Of a stretch of 44,551 bases of DNA, positions 42,067 through 44,551 are shown one piece after another. Each line of letters opens with the position of its first letter. Position 1 is the first letter of the stretch. The stretch comes from an uncultured Pelagibacteraceae bacterium. Lineage in GTDB: Bacteria > Pseudomonadota > Alphaproteobacteria > Pelagibacterales > Pelagibacteraceae. Both the position numbers and the translations under genes were made by a program. The notes beneath the pieces were generated by a model. That model was given only the letters and a program-made list of their open reading frames with translations, had not been told where the DNA came from and made no database searches. Location: the NCBI GenBank assembly GCA_902624315.1, contig CACNXC010000008.1:1-44551 (forward strand), in the 5' to 3' direction.

Positions 42067-44183
42067 TTAAGAACATCTCTTTTTCCAACATGATTTGCTT
42101 TACTTACCATTCCTTCAGCCTCCATCATATCAATTATTCTTGCAGCACGATTATATCCAATTTGAAGTTTTCTTTGTAAAAATGAAGTGGATGCTTTTCC
42201 TTCTGTTTTGATTATTTCAATAGCAGTTTGATATAATTCATCTTTTTCGCCTTGATTTTTTGTTTCATTCAATTCTTTTTCATCAGCAAAATTGAGTATT
42301 TCATCAACATAATCAGGCTCTGCTTGAGACCTTAAAAAATTATTAATTTTTTCTATTTCTGTGTCCGAGACAAATGGAGCATGAATCCTCACAATTCTAT
42401 TTGCAGATGACATATATAGCATATCGCCTTTTCCCAACAATTGCTCAGCTCCCTGTTCGCCTAAAATTGTTCTACTATCTATTTTAGAGGTGACTTGAAA
42501 AGAAATTCGGGTTGGAAAATTTGCTTTAATCGTGCCTGTAATCACATCAACACTTGGCCTTTGAGTAGCCATAATAATATGAATACCTGCAGCTCTAGCC
42601 ATTTGTGACAATTTTTGAATATAATTTTCAATTTCTTTTCCTGCCACTAACATTAAATCAGACATCTCATCAACTACCACTACTATGTAGGGCATCGGCA
42701 ATTTATGTTTTGAATTATAACTATCAATATTTCTCACTCCTTCTTTGGTCATCAGCCTATATCTGCTCTCCATCTCTTTAACCACCCAACCGAGAACAGA
42801 GGCAGCCTTTTTTGCTTCGGTAATGACAGGGCAAAGTAGGTGTGGAATTCCTTCATAAGTAGAAAGTTCTAACATCTTAGGATCAATTAAAATAAATTTA
42901 CATCTTTCTGGAGTATGCTTGTAAAGAAGAGACAAAATTATTGTATTGATACAAACAGATTTTCCTGAGCCTGTGGTACCAGCGATAAGTAAATGAGGCA
43001 TTGCAGACAAGTCTCCAATAATTGGAGTGCCAGAAATATTTTTTCCTAAAGCGATAGGTAATTTGATTTCTTTTTTTTTAAAGTTTGAATTGTCTAAAAT
43101 TTCACTGAGAAATACATTTTCTCTATTTAAATTTGGAAGTTCTATACCTATGGTATTACTTCCTGGAATAGTTGCTATACGCGCAGACTCTGAGCTTGTA
43201 TTTCTTGCAATGTCGTCGGATAGATTGATTATTTTAGAGACTTTAATGCCTGCCGCAGGTTCAAATTCATTAAGTGTAACAACTGGGCCATGGCTAACTT
43301 TTTTAATCTTTCCATTAACACCAAAATCTAAAAGAATTTTCTCTAAAAATTCTGGGTTATTATTTTCATTTTCTTTGACACTTTCTCTCTCTTTTTTTGT
43401 AGGAGTTTTTAACAAATCAATTGAAGGAAGAACAAATTTGTTTTTTGAAGACCTGTTATTTTCAGCTTTAATAAATGGCAAATCCTCCTGTATAATATCT
43501 TTTATTTCATCTTGAGGGATAAATTCGTTTATAAGTTCATCCTTATTTGTATAATTTTTAGAGTTTTTCTTAAATAAAAAATTTGAAATTTTTTTAATAC
43601 TTAGAATAAAATTTTTTAATTTAAAATTTATACTTAAAATGAAAAAGAATAGAGTTAATATTAAAAGTAAATAATATGAAAAATCTTCAAATCTATTTAA
43701 TAAATTAATTAAAAAGTTTTCTGATAGGTAATTACCAACAAAACCACCACTACCATTGATATAAAGTGTAAAATTTTCAGAGTGAAATTTTGAGAAAAAC
43801 AAAGATCCAAATAATGCATAAATTGTTACAAAAAAAGTGTTATCTATAACTACTAAAATCTCTTTTTTTCTAAAAATACTTAAACCCGTAAAGATATAAG
43901 TAAAAGGTAATAAGTAACCTATTAAGCCTATTGATTGAAAAATAAAGTCAGAGGCTACACTACCCTGATAACCCAAGATATTTTTGATTATTCTATTTTC
44001 TGGAAAAATGAAATTCGGGTCTTCTGGAGAGTATGATATTAAGGCAATTAAAATTAAAATTCCAATGAAAAGAACACAAATACCAAAAATTTCAATTAAT
44101 CTGTTAGTAATGAATGTTAAGGCTGTGTTTGATAGTTTTTTTATATCCATATTAAATGAATCAAATTTACCACTTTGTATCAT
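42063..44183 (-). CDS. ftsK: DNA translocase FtsK
   Basis: Septal DNA pump for chromosome segregation. It has 706 residues. The N-terminal 200 residues contain about four or five membrane helices. A short charged linker (about 210-270) replaces the long linker of E. coli FtsK. The motor domain has Walker A GTTGSGKSVCIN, Walker B VVVDEMSDLM and ATQRPSVDVITGTIKANFP. The C-terminal gamma winged helix (STSFLQRKLQIGYNRAARIIDMMEAEGMVS) reads orienting DNA sites. The start is either ATG 44183 or ATG 44150 (11 codons later); no Shine-Dalgarno sequence distinguishes them. Confidence 0.96.
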   Translation of the reverse strand: MIQSGKFDSFNMDIKKLSNTALTFITNRLIEIFGICVLFIGILILIALISYSPEDPNFIFPENRIIKNILGYQGSVASDFIFQSIGLIGYLLPFTYIFTGLSIFRKKEILVVIDNTFFVTIYALFGSLFFSKFHSENFTLYINGSGGFVGNYLSENFLINLLNRFEDFSYYLLLILTLFFFILSINFKLKNFILSIKKISNFLFKKNSKNYTNKDELINEFIPQDEIKDIIQEDLPFIKAENNRSSKNKFVLPSIDLLKTPTKKERESVKENENNNPEFLEKILLDFGVNGKIKKVSHGPVVTLNEFEPAAGIKVSKIINLSDDIARNTSSESARIATIPGSNTIGIELPNLNRENVFLSEILDNSNFKKKEIKLPIALGKNISGTPIIGDLSAMPHLLIAGTTGSGKSVCINTIILSLLYKHTPERCKFILIDPKMLELSTYEGIPHLLCPVITEAKKAASVLGWVVKEMESRYRLMTKEGVRNIDSYNSKHKLPMPYIVVVVDEMSDLMLVAGKEIENYIQKLSQMARAAGIHIIMATQRPSVDVITGTIKANFPTRISFQVTSKIDSRTILGEQGAEQLLGKGDMLYMSSANRIVRIHAPFVSDTEIEKINNFLRSQAEPDYVDEILNFADEKELNETKNQGEKDELYQTAIEIIKTEGKASTSFLQRKLQIGYNRAARIIDMMEAEGMVSKANHVGKRDVLK

Positions 44184-44214
44184 CTAATTTTTGTTGTTAA
44201 AATTAAAAATTAAT

Positions 44215-44551
44215 ATGAAACTTTGTATTCTAGGTGGTGGATTAACTGGATTAAGTTTAGCAAAATCTTTAGTTAAAAAAGGACTTTCCGTTGATATTAT
44301 TTTAAGTAAAAAAAATTTAGATTTTGATAGCAGTCGAACAATTGGTATATCAAATGATAATTTAATATATTTTAATAAAGAAATACTCGATATCAAAAAA
44401 TTATTGTGGGATATAAAAAAAATTGAAATTTATTCTGATAATCTAAAAAGTGAAAAAATTTTAAATTTTGAAAATAACAATAAGTCTCTCTTCGCTATAC
44501 TTAGAAATAATGAATTACAAAGTAAATTATTAACAAGTTTAAAAAAAGAAA
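44215..44551 (+). CDS. UbiH/UbiF-type FAD monooxygenase (5' part only)
   Basis: The first 112 residues of a flavoprotein, cut by the window end. MKLCILGGGLTGLSLAKSLVKKGLSVDII is a dinucleotide-binding G-x-G-x2-G fold. SSRTIGIS is the conserved motif after the first strand pair in ubiquinone-ring hydroxylases of the UbiH/COQ6 family. Divergence from ftsK, with 31 bases between the starts, is the usual alphaproteobacterial arrangement, which supports a role in ubiquinone synthesis. Which ring position it hydroxylates cannot be told. Confidence 0.85.
   Translation, partial: MKLCILGGGLTGLSLAKSLVKKGLSVDIILSKKNLDFDSSRTIGISNDNLIYFNKEILDIKKLLWDIKKIEIYSDNLKSEKILNFENNNKSLFAILRNNELQSKLLTSLKKE

Noticed and set aside
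43027..43515. Plus-strand open frame of 162 codons inside ftsK
   Set aside because: Antisense to the FtsK motor domain, which is clearly the real gene.
1..44551. Genomic island, prophage, CRISPR or transposon in the window
   Set aside because: No integrase, transposase, tRNA target, direct repeats or spacer array was seen; accessory genes occur singly among core genes.

Overview
The window looks like a chromosome segment of a free-living, genome-streamlined alphaproteobacterium, most likely of the Pelagibacterales (SAR11) type. The reasons are the very AT-rich sequence, intergenic gaps of mostly 0-60 bases, many 1-, 4- and 8-base gene overlaps, lysine/asparagine/isoleucine-rich proteins, alphaproteobacterial gene order, and one abundant-type porin that is much richer in G+C than its neighbours. 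Assignment to SAR11 is inference; no rRNA gene is present. No tRNA, rRNA, insertion sequence, prophage or CRISPR array was seen, and no gene-free stretch exceeds 300 bases.

Layout. 1-4239: 3' part of rdgB (minus) diverging from the chaperone genes grpE, dnaK, dnaJ. 4242-7961: a 55-residue membrane protein, a GT4 glycosyltransferase, dapB, nth and an adenosine-kinase-like PfkB gene. 7958-9779: an ArfA-like mini-protein, a degenerate response-regulator-type DNA-binding protein, an L,D-transpeptidase and yggS. 9774-12110: a ThiE/TenI-like gene, a strong terminator, a porin, a divergent control region with palindromes and a DUF3576-type lipoprotein. 12133-16115: leuS, lptE, holA. 16105-21624 (minus): mnmE, mnmG, rsmG, parA, parB, with a parS site inside rsmG. 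21671-24230: a sulfotransferase and an O-GlcNAc-transferase-like protein between mnmE and rho. 24239-28696 (minus): hemE, hemH, hemG, hemJ, rho. 28697-28978: the probable chromosomal replication origin. 28979-34288: ppsR, maf, aroE, coaE, dnaQ, then secB and fxsA (minus), a Tim44-like gene and smr. 34326-35162: a second sulfotransferase. 35171-37059: hslVU. 37151-41516: hisB-hisH-lipoprotein-hisA-hisF-hisE, a small membrane protein, a HIT protein and an acetyltransferase. 41518-44551: lolA, ftsK and the start of a UbiH-type monooxygenase.

How the parts fit. The segment carries an origin-proximal cluster: a hemE/ppsR-flanked origin with parABS about 10 kb away. Transcription for about 12 kb left of the gap is almost all leftward, and the first five genes to its right run rightward. 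Three heat-shock genes (grpE, dnaK, hslV) have promoters resembling those of the heat-shock sigma factor RpoH, all with the same 13-base spacer. Haem synthesis is represented by two unrelated protoporphyrinogen oxidases side by side. Glycan-modifying genes (one glycosyltransferase, one OGT-like protein, two paralogous sulfotransferases) are scattered singly among housekeeping genes. They are the most accessory-looking content here.
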